Part shown: piece by piece, positions 34,789-43,201 of the stretch
Position numbering within the stretch: the first letter of the stretch is position 1
Layout of the letters: the number at the start of each line of letters is the position of its first letter
From: Micrococcales bacterium
Lineage (GTDB): Bacteria > Actinomycetota > Actinomycetes > Actinomycetales > WQXJ01
Reading direction: 5' to 3'
Length of the DNA stretch: 45,657 nt
Assembly (NCBI GenBank): GCA_009784895.1
Contig: WQXJ01000015.1
Coordinates: 1 to 45,657, forward strand
Notes under the pieces: model-generated
The model's database searches: none
The model's input: only the letters and a program-made list of their open reading frames with translations
Told to the model about the DNA's origin: nothing
Made by a program: the position numbers and the translations under genes

Positions 34789-36402
34789 TTACCAGCGCCG
34801 TAGGGCTGGTAGCAGGTCACGTTCAACCAGCAGGACTGTGCCCGCCACCACCGCCGCCGCCACCAGGCCACCGGCCAGCGACGCCACCACGGCACCACCC
34901 AAACCAGGCCAAAGCGCCAGCCCAGCCACCAAACGGCCAGCCACGGCGCCAACCACCCCGGCCACCACGGCCAGCACCGACGTGCGGCCAAGCCCGGCCA
35001 AAGCACTTGAGCCCAGGCTGCGCGCCACCGCTACCAGCAGTCCAATCCCCGCCACCGTCATGCCTATCGAGGTGCCAAGACCCAGAGCCGCCAGGGTAAA
35101 CAGATCGGCCCAGCCAGCTTCTCGCGAAACTCCACGCGACATAAGAACCAAGACATAGACCGGCACTAACGCCACTGTTAACCAGCCCAGGGCGCTGGCC
35201 AGAGCCGCCAAATGGCCCTTGTGGACGGCGTAGAGCAGCCTTTGGCAAAGCGCCATCAACCCATAACCCACCAAACCCGGCGCCATTAGACACAGGCAGA
35301 TCCACAACGAGCCGACGTTGCCGACATCGAGCGCAGCAAAAGCCTGCTCCAAGGCCGGCGCCACCGCCACTAATGCCACCGCCCCGGCCACAGACACTGC
35401 CACCACAGCCCGCAGGGCCAAGGCCGCACTGGCGTTGAGGGCTTGGCTATCGCCTTTGGCCGCGGCGTTGGCCAACTGCGGGAAAGCGGCGATGGCCAAG
35501 GGCACAGCGCCGATGGCGTAAGGCAGCATGTACAGCGCCTGGGCGTAGTAGTAGGTCGGCAAGGTGCCACCGGCGCCATAGTTGCCTGCCAGCAGGGCGA
35601 TCACTAGAACCGAAGCTTGCTGGGCCAGCAAGGCGCCAATCCCAGCCAAGGCCAGGTTGAAGGCTTGGCGGGCGACCCCCGCCGGGAAACGCAGGCAGGG
35701 GCGCAGCCGCACTCCCGAGCGCCACAGTGGCACCAGCAACGGCAGGGTCAGCACCGCCACACCGGCAGTGGTGCCCCAGCCCAAGAGTGCCACCGCACTG
35801 CTGCCAAGCGTCTGGGGGGAATCGGGATGGCCCTTAACTAGCCCACCAAACAGCAGGTAAACCGTGATAACCGCGGCCGAGGACAGCGCCGGCGCCAAGG
35901 CTGGCCACAAGAACCGCTGGCCGGCCTGGAGACAGCCACCGGCCAGCACACCCAATCCGTAAAGGGGCACTTGAAGGGCGAACATCCTGATCAGCGTGGC
36001 CGCCAAGGCTTGTGTGCCGGGGCTAGCCGCCTCGATATCAGGGCTGATCAACAAGCCAGCCAGCGGCCCGGCCGCCAAAGCCAAGGCGCCGGCCAGGGGC
36101 AGCAACACGATCATGGCCCACGTCGCCAGGGCCGAGGCGATTTGGGAGGCCTGGCCGCGCAGTTTGTCGGCTAGCGGCACCGCCAACAATGGCACCACCA
36201 CCGAGGCCAGGGCCCCACCGGCGGCGACCTCGAAAACGACATTGGGCAGAGCGTTGGCCCCGGTGTAGGCCGAACCGGCCGCCGTCGAGCCGACAGCATG
36301 GGAAAAAGCCGCCCAGCGGGCAAAACCCATCAGCCGGGAAATGATGGTCACGACCGAAATCAGCAAGGCCCCCCGGGCGACCCCTTTGGCCACGCCTTTC
36401 AT
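34789..36402 (-). CDS. murJ: Lipid II flippase MurJ (MviN family)
   Basis: A 537-residue polytopic membrane protein with about 14 hydrophobic helices. The N-terminus (ISRLMGFARWAAFSHAVG, then AYTGANALPNVVFEVAAGGALASVVVPL) is characteristic of MurJ, which flips the peptidoglycan precursor lipid II to the outer leaflet. The ATG overlaps the stop of the WecA/MraY-like gene (ATGA), linking two lipid-carrier steps. No kinase-like domain is fused to the C-terminus, unlike mycobacterial MviN. Confidence 0.9.
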   Translation of the reverse strand: MKGVAKGVARGALLISVVTIISRLMGFARWAAFSHAVGSTAAGSAYTGANALPNVVFEVAAGGALASVVVPLLAVPLADKLRGQASQIASALATWAMIVLLPLAGALALAAGPLAGLLISPDIEAASPGTQALAATLIRMFALQVPLYGLGVLAGGCLQAGQRFLWPALAPALSSAAVITVYLLFGGLVKGHPDSPQTLGSSAVALLGWGTTAGVAVLTLPLLVPLWRSGVRLRPCLRFPAGVARQAFNLALAGIGALLAQQASVLVIALLAGNYGAGGTLPTYYYAQALYMLPYAIGAVPLAIAAFPQLANAAAKGDSQALNASAALALRAVVAVSVAGAVALVAVAPALEQAFAALDVGNVGSLWICLCLMAPGLVGYGLMALCQRLLYAVHKGHLAALASALGWLTVALVPVYVLVLMSRGVSREAGWADLFTLAALGLGTSIGMTVAGIGLLVAVARSLGSSALAGLGRTSVLAVVAGVVGAVAGRLVAGLALWPGLGGAVVASLAGGLVAAAVVAGTVLLVERDLLPALRRW

Positions 36403-37283
36403 TCCGGCTGTCCCGGGCTCGGATCTAAGGACATCGACCCAGGACCTGCCCCAAGACTGTCTGGCTGTGTGGCTTCGGGAACCCGCCCTTGGTACGCCTG
36501 CTCGACCAGTTCGGAACCCGGCTTACGAGTTGTGCCAAGCTGATCGAGCCGGTCGAGCCAGGGCGACTTGGCGATGACGGCGCTGAACGAGGCTCGCTCT
36601 GAGGCCAGGGTCAGCCCGGCCACCAAACCAGCCACCGCCGTTCGCACCGGCAGGGGCGCCGAACGCACCACCGCCAGCCCGGCGGCCGTGCCCAAAGCGC
36701 CGGCACCGCAGTCGCCCAGCATGGTCTTTTCCCCTAGATCACCCGGTAGCGCCGCCGCGCTCATGGCCAACGACAGGCCACCCAGCCACCGCCCGCCCCT
36801 GCGGCCAGCTAGCGAGGCCGCCAGCGGCAGCGCCGCCGCCTTCAAGGCCCGGCCAGGGCGTAAATCCAGCAAGTTGACAACGTTGGCCAGCCCAGCGATT
36901 ACCGTGGTGTCGATCGCCCAGGCCGCCCCAGCCCTCAAACCAGGGCGCCGGGGCGCGGCACTGGCCAATGAACTGCCAGGCTCGCAGGCCGCAGCTAACG
37001 CCGCTGCCGTACCCAGTCCAACTATCTTGATCAGGCCGGTGGTGACGCGCCCTTGGCGCAAGGCGCCCAGGTGGCCACGTAGGCCTTTGGACGAAGCGTC
37101 ACCCCGGTGGTCGTCAACGAACCCCACCGCCGCGGCCAGCGCCACCGCCCCCGAGGCGCCCAGGCGCTGCCTAGCCCGGCCCGGGGCCAGCAACCCCGCC
37201 GCCACCAGGCCGCCGGCCAAGACCAACCCACCACGTAGATCAACGACTTGGCCCCGGTAGTTAGGCCGTTGCCATTGGTTCAC
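36399..37283 (-). CDS. MraY/WecA-family (glycosyltransferase 4-like) membrane protein
   Basis: A 294-residue membrane protein with the catalytic landmarks of polyprenyl-phosphate N-acetylhexosamine phosphate transferases: VDDHRGD (D57, D58), NVVNLLDLRPGR and MLGDCGAGALG. It is shorter than MraY and WecA and lacks a normal N-terminal helix pair, so it may be a specialised or reduced member. Genes of this sort sit between steB and murJ in several actinobacteria, suggesting an envelope glycan role. GTG start overlapping steB (GTGA). Substrate unknown. Confidence 0.8.
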   Translation of the reverse strand: MNQWQRPNYRGQVVDLRGGLVLAGGLVAAGLLAPGRARQRLGASGAVALAAAVGFVDDHRGDASSKGLRGHLGALRQGRVTTGLIKIVGLGTAAALAAACEPGSSLASAAPRRPGLRAGAAWAIDTTVIAGLANVVNLLDLRPGRALKAAALPLAASLAGRRGGRWLGGLSLAMSAAALPGDLGEKTMLGDCGAGALGTAAGLAVVRSAPLPVRTAVAGLVAGLTLASERASFSAVIAKSPWLDRLDQLGTTRKPGSELVEQAYQGRVPEATQPDSLGAGPGSMSLDPSPGQPE

Positions 37284-38377
37284 CGGCCGCCCCCGTTTAC
37301 CGCCAGGCCGTTCTCCACCACCCGGGGCGGCGCCGGCGGCAAGGCCTGTTCGCCGGGCCCGCCCAGGCCATAGTCACCAAAAATCCCTTGCAACCCCAGC
37401 CCTGCGGCCCGCACGGCCCCGATCACCTCAGCCGCAATCACCGGTGCGTCCAGGGTTGAGACCACCTCCCTCAGCGCCTCTTCCGCCCGGCCCAACGCCA
37501 CCAGATCGCCTTCTTGGCTCGAGGGACCGCAAATCACCACCGATAGTTCCTGCTTGGCCAAGGTCAACCACAACCCGTTCGCCGTTTCAGCCCGGCCTTC
37601 GAGTTCGTCATTAGCCGGCGCCTTATCCTCCTGGTCAAGATGAGAGGTCAACACCACTACCACCTGGGCCGCTTGGCTTGGCGCCTCGCCGCCCAGCAGC
37701 CGGGCCCCACTCAAAATGTCCCAGGCCGCCCCCACATCGAAGGCCTCGACTGGTTCGGCTGGCATATTGCCCTCGCCGGAATCGGGGCTAGGCGATACTG
37801 CCTCGCCGCCAAGGCCCTCGCCGCCGCCCACTGGCGCGGCGTCACTGGCCTCTTCACCACCGGGCAGCGCGGCCGGCGGCAGGCGACCGGCCAGCACCGC
37901 CGCCAAGGCCTGGCTAATCAAGTCCCCGGCCAAGTCCTGGCCCCGCTCCAAACCCAGTTCGAGCAGCGCGGCTTCAATATCGACCCGCTCGGCCCCGCCT
38001 AGGTCAAAGTATTTGTCCTCAAGCCGCACCACATTGGTCAATTCCGCCCCAGCCCGATCCAGCCCAAGACGCACCGCCTCGAGGCGTTCCTCCAGGTCAG
38101 GCCCGTAGGCCAGGATCGCCACGGGTGTCTCGGCCAGTTCGCCGTCAATCAACTCGGTCCAAGTCGCCTCGAAACCATCACCAGCAAACTGGTTGATGGC
38201 CAAGGCCTGGTCAAGTTCGGAGCGCAACACGTCCTTGTCTGCCCGCAGCGACTTGATCTGGTCCTCGAAACCAGACTCGATCGGTCCGCGCAAAGGCCCG
38301 GCACCCAGCACAATCCCAACTGCCAGGGCCAGGAAAACCGAAACCAAGGAAACAATGTGATAGCGGAAGTTCATCAT
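37280..38377 (-). CDS. steB: SteB/MctB-like envelope protein (copper transporter family annotation)
   Basis: A 365-residue protein with the family start MMNFRYHIVSLVSVFLALAVG, one N-terminal membrane helix, then a coiled coil and an extracytoplasmic domain. Homologues are called MctB (copper, mycobacteria) and SteB (partner of SteA in corynebacterial cell separation). Its ATG overlaps the steA stop (ATGA), which favours the SteAB role. Residues about 173-212 are an acidic, Gly/Ser/Glu-rich insertion not expected in the family. The gene symbol rests on synteny; the copper function is not supported by any metal motif I can see. Confidence 0.85.
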   Translation of the reverse strand: MMNFRYHIVSLVSVFLALAVGIVLGAGPLRGPIESGFEDQIKSLRADKDVLRSELDQALAINQFAGDGFEATWTELIDGELAETPVAILAYGPDLEERLEAVRLGLDRAGAELTNVVRLEDKYFDLGGAERVDIEAALLELGLERGQDLAGDLISQALAAVLAGRLPPAALPGGEEASDAAPVGGGEGLGGEAVSPSPDSGEGNMPAEPVEAFDVGAAWDILSGARLLGGEAPSQAAQVVVVLTSHLDQEDKAPANDELEGRAETANGLWLTLAKQELSVVICGPSSQEGDLVALGRAEEALREVVSTLDAPVIAAEVIGAVRAAGLGLQGIFGDYGLGGPGEQALPPAPPRVVENGLAVNGGGR

Positions 38378-39564
38378 CCTGGCATCACCGACTTGATCCA
38401 AGCCCAGGCGTCATCAAAACTGGCTCCAATTACCTCGAAGAAGGCGTGCCCCACTGGGGTGGCCCCTAACGCTGCCAGCAGCGTGACCAGTCCGGCCGCG
38501 CATAGAGCGACGATTTGCAGGTTCGAAACCCCGCGGCGGTAGAGCTGCGAGACGCCTTTGGCGTCAACCAGTTTGCCACCCACTCGCAGGCGAGTCAGGA
38601 AGGTCGAGGCCATGCCTTCGCGGCCTTTGTCGAGAAACTCAACCAGTGTCATATGGGTGCCGACCGCCACAATCAGCTCCGCGCCCTTATCGTCAGCAAT
38701 CATCAAGGCGACATCCTCGCTGGTGCCTGGGGCTGGCAGGGTGACAAACTCCAACCCCAGCCGCTCCAGCCGGCGCGCTCCAGGCGCCCGGCCGTCGCGA
38801 TAGGCGTGCAGCACTAGCTCTGCCCCGCAGCTCAGGGCCTTGTCACCGACCGAATCCATATCGCCCACCACCATGTCCGGTTTTAGGCCAGCTTCGATGA
38901 CGGCGTCGGCTCCCCCATCAACACCGATGATGACCGGTTTGGCCTCTGACACATACGGTTTCAGCACGGCCAGGTCTTCGATGTAGTGGTAGCCGCGTAC
39001 AACCACCAGGACCGGCCGACCCGCCAAATCGGTTTTGATCTCCGGCAGGTCTTGGTGATCGAAGAATTGCTCGTATTCGCCTTCCAGATAGGTCATCGTG
39101 TTGGCGGCGAAATCCGTCATGGCGGCTTTCAGGCCACGCCGGGCCAGCGCCATCGAATGGGCCACGGATTGCTCTGTCTGGACCTGACCGGTGGCGATAG
39201 TGCGGCCGTCCAGCTTGACCTGCCCGGAGCCGGTCAAGACTTCGACTTTGTCACCTTGACCCAGTTCCATCACTGCCGGGCCCAAGTCATCGATCAGGGC
39301 AATCCCAGCCTGGATCAAGACCTCCGGTCCAAGATTGGGAAAGCGCGACGAACACGACTTGGCCGCGTTTAGCACCGCCACCGGCCGGGCTGCCGCCAGC
39401 GCCTCGGCCGCTATCCGGTCCAAGTCTTGGTGGTCAATTACCGCGACTTCACCAATTTGGAGCTTTGGTGTCAGGTTCTTGGTGCGCGCGTCGCGGCGCA
39501 CCTGGCCGCGCAGGGTCTGCCCGGCGGGCGGCGGTGACGATTTGCGGTGCAGCAGCTTTTTCAT
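38374..39564 (-). CDS. steA: SteA-like putative cytokinetic ring protein
   Basis: A 396-residue protein with a thiamine pyrophosphokinase-like catalytic fold (GVDGGADAVIEAGLKPDMVV, GDMDSVGDKAL) and a C-terminal membrane helix (LQIVALCAAGLVTLLAALGA). In Corynebacterium SteA is a division-site protein that with SteB controls cell-wall hydrolases during separation. The order recN-steA-steB is that of Rv1696-Rv1698. A 65-nt gap separates it from recN. Confidence 0.88.
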   Translation of the reverse strand: MKKLLHRKSSPPPAGQTLRGQVRRDARTKNLTPKLQIGEVAVIDHQDLDRIAAEALAAARPVAVLNAAKSCSSRFPNLGPEVLIQAGIALIDDLGPAVMELGQGDKVEVLTGSGQVKLDGRTIATGQVQTEQSVAHSMALARRGLKAAMTDFAANTMTYLEGEYEQFFDHQDLPEIKTDLAGRPVLVVVRGYHYIEDLAVLKPYVSEAKPVIIGVDGGADAVIEAGLKPDMVVGDMDSVGDKALSCGAELVLHAYRDGRAPGARRLERLGLEFVTLPAPGTSEDVALMIADDKGAELIVAVGTHMTLVEFLDKGREGMASTFLTRLRVGGKLVDAKGVSQLYRRGVSNLQIVALCAAGLVTLLAALGATPVGHAFFEVIGASFDDAWAWIKSVMPG

Positions 39565-39629
39565 GGGCCAGCCCTATTGTCCCACGGCGGCATGACCTGG
39601 CAAAGCGCCCCTGGCCCCGGCCCGCCGGC

Positions 39630-41339
39630 TCAGAACAGCGCTTCAGGCGAGGCTTCAGGCGGCCGGCTCCGCTGGCTAGGTAAGCCAAGCAGCTCCTTGG
39701 CGTGGGCCAGGGCGCTGGCCGAATCCTGCCGCCCGGCCAGCATGCGGGCGATCTCAGTTGTGCGGGCGTCACCTTCTACCTGCCCGATGCCGGCCCTGGC
39801 CTCATCCTTCACCACCACCAAGTGGACCTGCCCTTGGGCGGCGACCTGCGCCAGATGCGTCACCACCACAACTTGCCTGCGCTGCCCCAGCCGGGCCAGC
39901 CGCGCGCCTACTTGGGCTGCGGCCCGGCCTGCTACACCTTGATCAACCTCGTCGAAGACCAAAGTGGTCTGGGCCTCGACGCCGCTTTGGGCCAGGACCA
40001 GTTCCAGGGCCAACATCAGGCGGGACAGTTCGCCGCCGCTGGCGCCTTTGGCCAGCGGCCTGGGCGGTATCTGTGGGTGGGGCGAAAAGACGAATTCGAC
40101 CGATTCGCAGCCGTTTGGCCCAGGCGTTTCCAGCGCCTTGAGCTTCACCTCGAAGCGGGCCGTGCCCATGCCCAGGTCACTTAGTTCGCCGGTGACGGCC
40201 TTGGTTAGCTGGGCGGCGGCCGCTTTGCGGGCCTGGCTCATGGCCTCGCCGGCTTGATCGAGGCCGGCCTTGGCCTGGGCCAAGTCTCGCTCCAGAGCCT
40301 CAATCCGGGCCGGGCTGGCCTCGAGCTGGTCGAGTCGTTGCCTGGCGCCATTGGCCCAGTTGAGCACCTCAGCCACAGTTGAGCCGTGCTGCCGCAAAAG
40401 CGTAGTGATCTGAGATCGCCTGGTCTGGGCGGCTTCAAGGGCAGCCGGATCAAGGTCGATATCCAAACGCATGCCGGCCACGTCAGCTGCCAGGTCGGAG
40501 GTCAAATAGGCCAGTTCACCGGCCCGTTCAGCCAGCGGGGCGAGGGCCTGGTGATACCGGCTCAAGGCTTCAAGCTGGCGGCGAGCGGCCTCGAGCGCCA
40601 CTGCCGCGCTGAGTTGTGAGGCCTCTCCGCCCACCAGGGCGAAGTGGACTACGCCAAGGCCTTGATGCAGCTCTTCGGCGTTGGCTAGCCGCTCAATTCG
40701 AGCCGGTAACTCGTCTTCTTCACCGGCCTTTGGATCGACTCGTTCGATCTGGGCCAAAGCTCCAGCCAGTGCTTCAGCCTCGCCTTGATTGGCCCTAAGC
40801 GCCTGGCTGGCCTGGGCCAGTTGACCGGTCAGTTCGCGCCAGCGATCGTAGGCAACTTGGTAGGCGGCCACCTGACCGCCCAGGCCGCCGGCTTGGTCCA
40901 GCATGTCGCGCTGTTGGGCCGGCCCGCGCAGGCGCAGCTGGTCTGACTGCCCGTGCACCGCCACCAAATCGCCCAGCACCTGGGCCAAGGTCCCAGCCGG
41001 GACCGCCGTTCCGCCCAAATGCGCCCTGGTGCGCCCCTTTGAACTGATCGATCGCAACGCCACCAGCTGACCGTCACTGTGCATGGCACCGGCCTGGCTG
41101 GCCTTGTCCAAGGCCGGATGGCCCTCAGGCAATTCGAAAACGGCCTGGGCCAGGGCTTGTTCGGCGCCGGGGCGAACCAGGGCCGGTTCGGCCCGGCCTC
41201 CTAGCAGCAGGCGCAGAGCGTTGAGCAGCATGGTTTTGCCGGCCCCGGTTTCCCCGGTGATGACGTTCAGGCCAGGGGCTAGTTCCAGCTGGGCCTGTTC
41301 AATTACCCCAAGTTGACTAACAGCCAGCTCAATCAACAT
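39630..41339 (-). CDS. recN: DNA repair protein RecN
   Basis: A 569-residue SMC-like ATPase acting in double-strand break repair. Walker A is GETGAGKT at 29-36, a long coiled-coil middle follows, and the signature KGASGGELSRLMLALELVL and Walker B TLVFDEVDQGVAG close the ATPase head. Its start lies 11 nt inside the nadK 3' end. Its length is normal. Confidence 0.96.
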   Translation of the reverse strand: MLIELAVSQLGVIEQAQLELAPGLNVITGETGAGKTMLLNALRLLLGGRAEPALVRPGAEQALAQAVFELPEGHPALDKASQAGAMHSDGQLVALRSISSKGRTRAHLGGTAVPAGTLAQVLGDLVAVHGQSDQLRLRGPAQQRDMLDQAGGLGGQVAAYQVAYDRWRELTGQLAQASQALRANQGEAEALAGALAQIERVDPKAGEEDELPARIERLANAEELHQGLGVVHFALVGGEASQLSAAVALEAARRQLEALSRYHQALAPLAERAGELAYLTSDLAADVAGMRLDIDLDPAALEAAQTRRSQITTLLRQHGSTVAEVLNWANGARQRLDQLEASPARIEALERDLAQAKAGLDQAGEAMSQARKAAAAQLTKAVTGELSDLGMGTARFEVKLKALETPGPNGCESVEFVFSPHPQIPPRPLAKGASGGELSRLMLALELVLAQSGVEAQTTLVFDEVDQGVAGRAAAQVGARLARLGQRRQVVVVTHLAQVAAQGQVHLVVVKDEARAGIGQVEGDARTTEIARMLAGRQDSASALAHAKELLGLPSQRSRPPEASPEALF

Positions 41340-42177
41340 GGGGCTGGCTAGCGGTGGAGTCGCGCCAACCCTTTACCGGCAGGGCGAATTTGCGAACCAG
41401 CCGGTCAGCGAACGGCGCCTGGCCAAAGCGGACAAAACGCACCGGCGAGGCCGAGCGCGTGATCTCAACCGTGCAGCCGGCTGTCAAAGGCCGCGACCGC
41501 CTTGAGTCGCCTGTGACCACGCCGCCGGAACGCGAATCAGCCCTCACCGTCACCGCGACCTTCGAGGTTGGTGCCACCACCAGCGGCCTGGCGAACAGGG
41601 CGTGGGCCGCCAAAGGCACCACCACCAAGGCTTCAACCTCCGGCCACAGCACCGGTCCACCAGCGGAAAAGGCGTGTCCGGTCGAGCCAGTCGAGGTTGC
41701 CACCATCAGACCATCGCAACCAAAGGTCATCACGGCTTTGCCGTCGATCACCAGCAGCAGTTCAACCATGCGCAACGGGTCGATCTTCTCGATACTGGCC
41801 TCGTTCAGGGCCCATTCGGTCCAGCCCTTGCCATCGGCGTCTTGGCCCCGCATCGACAAGGTGGGGCGCTCTTCAACGGTGTAGTCTCCAGCGTCGATCC
41901 GGGCGATGGCGCCGTCAAGGTCCTCAACGTCACCCTCGGCCATGAAACCAAGGTGTCCTAGGTTGATGCCAAACAGCGGCGCGTTGCGTTCGCGGGCCAC
42001 CCCGGCCGAGTCAAGCAAAGTGCCGTCGCCCCCAAGTACCAAGATGACGTCAAGCGGGCCGCCGTCATCGGACAAGGTGGCCTGCCAGCCCAGCTCGGTG
42101 AAGCGTTTGACCGCAGCTTTCTGGTACTTGACCCAGGACGGGTTATGCGGGTTGGAGAAGATCAATGCTCGTTTCAT
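41329..42177 (-). CDS. nadK: NAD kinase
   Basis: A 282-residue enzyme that phosphorylates NAD to NADP. The GGDGT motif is at residues 49-53 and the NE/TSTGSTGHAFSAGGP substrate motif is intact. The ATG overlaps the tlyA stop (ATGA), as in the mycobacterial tlyA-ppnK-recN operon. Confidence 0.96.
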   Translation of the reverse strand: MKRALIFSNPHNPSWVKYQKAAVKRFTELGWQATLSDDGGPLDVILVLGGDGTLLDSAGVARERNAPLFGINLGHLGFMAEGDVEDLDGAIARIDAGDYTVEERPTLSMRGQDADGKGWTEWALNEASIEKIDPLRMVELLLVIDGKAVMTFGCDGLMVATSTGSTGHAFSAGGPVLWPEVEALVVVPLAAHALFARPLVVAPTSKVAVTVRADSRSGGVVTGDSRRSRPLTAGCTVEITRSASPVRFVRFGQAPFADRLVRKFALPVKGWRDSTASQPHVD

Positions 42178-43004
42178 GCCATCGCCTGTACTAGGTCGCT
42201 GCCGGTTTCTTGCCCGATGCCGTGCCTCACCTCAGGTAGAGACAAGCCAGATTGGCCCTTGGCCAGGGACAAGAAGAACTCATGGTTGCCGCTTGGACCT
42301 GGTAGCGGCGAATGGGCTACACCCATCACGCCCAGGTCCAGCTGGCGGGCGGCTTGCGCCACCTGCCAGACCGTTTTGGCTCGCGCCGCCGGGTCGCTGA
42401 CCACGCCGCCGCTTGGCAGCGCCTGCTTGCCGACCTCGAATTGTGGTTTGACCATCAGCAATAGCCTAGCCTGCGGTGTCGACACCGCCACTAGGGCCGG
42501 CAGGACCTGTCTTAGTGAAATGAAGGACAAATCCGCCACCACCAAGGCTGGTGTGGGGTCAAGGTCTCCGGCTTCGAGGTAGCGGACATTGGTTCTGTCC
42601 TTGACTTTCACCCGCGGATCGTTGCGCAAGGTCCAGGCCAGCTGGCCGTAGCCAACGTCGACGGCGTGGACCAGGCTGGCGCCTCGGCGCAGCAACACGT
42701 CAGTAAAACCCCCAGTTGAGGCGCCGGCGTCAAGGCAGATTTGGTCGGCTATTTCCGGACAGGCCCCGGACCGTTGGGCCAGGGTGTCCAAGGCGCCGGC
42801 CAATTTGTCGCCGCCGCGAGAAACGTAGGTGGATTTGGACACCTGGGCCACTACGACGGCTTGGGCGCCGTCGATTTGACTGGCCGGTTTGGCCGCTACC
42901 CGCCCGTCGACTGTGACTAAGCCAGCTGCTACCAACTCTTGGGCCTGGTTGCGAGAGCGGGCCAGCCCGCGGCGCACCAGTTCAGCATCAAGTCTGCGCC
43001 TCAT
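42174..43004 (-). CDS. tlyA: TlyA-family 2'-O-methyltransferase
   Basis: A 276-residue protein with an N-terminal S4 RNA-binding domain (RRLDAELVRRGLARSRNQAQ) and a FtsJ-like SAM domain (LDAGASTGGFTDVLLRRGA at 91-109; VDVGYGQL). Mycobacterial TlyA methylates 16S and 23S rRNA ribose and is required for capreomycin sensitivity. It starts within the stop of the preceding 46-aa gene. Confidence 0.94.
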   Translation of the reverse strand: MRRRLDAELVRRGLARSRNQAQELVAAGLVTVDGRVAAKPASQIDGAQAVVVAQVSKSTYVSRGGDKLAGALDTLAQRSGACPEIADQICLDAGASTGGFTDVLLRRGASLVHAVDVGYGQLAWTLRNDPRVKVKDRTNVRYLEAGDLDPTPALVVADLSFISLRQVLPALVAVSTPQARLLLMVKPQFEVGKQALPSGGVVSDPAARAKTVWQVAQAARQLDLGVMGVAHSPLPGPSGNHEFFLSLAKGQSGLSLPEVRHGIGQETGSDLVQAMA

Positions 43005-43141
43005 TGCTCCTGGGCCTCGGTGAACAGTGTCTCTAGCTGACTCAGGGCCTTTTCTAAGGCCCTGACCTGTTCTTCAAGGGGAGCTTCGGGTTCAAGGCTG
43101 GCGGCCTCAGCCACAGCCGCGGCCCGTTCTTCCGGTGTCAT
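43001..43141 (-). CDS. Conserved-position 46-aa acidic protein upstream of tlyA
   Basis: A 46-residue ORF with a near-perfect ribosome site (AAGGAGG, 5 nt before ATG 43141) whose stop overlaps the tlyA start (ATGA). It begins MTPEERAAAVAEAASLEPEA and continues as an amphipathic, probably coiled, helix EEQVRALEKALSQLETLF. A similarly placed short gene (Rv1693 in M. tuberculosis) sits between the HAD phosphatase and tlyA. It may serve as a coupling leader for tlyA or as a small partner protein; no function is known. Confidence 0.8.
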   Translation of the reverse strand: MTPEERAAAVAEAASLEPEAPLEEQVRALEKALSQLETLFTEAQEQ

Positions 43142-43176
43142 TTGCCCTCCTTGGCTCAACCGTACCTGAGCTAGCC

Positions 43177-43201
43177 GGGGCCTGTTCTAGTAACAGGCCC
43201 C
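43177..43201 (-). promoter_or_regulatory. Perfect 10-bp stem-loop spanning the HAD stop codon
   Basis: GGGGCCTGTT-ACTAG-AACAGGCCCC forms a 10-bp stem with a 5-nt loop that contains the TAG stop of the HAD gene. It lies 36 nt before the 46-aa gene. No T-run follows. It may be a processing or stability element inside the operon. Confidence 0.5.
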
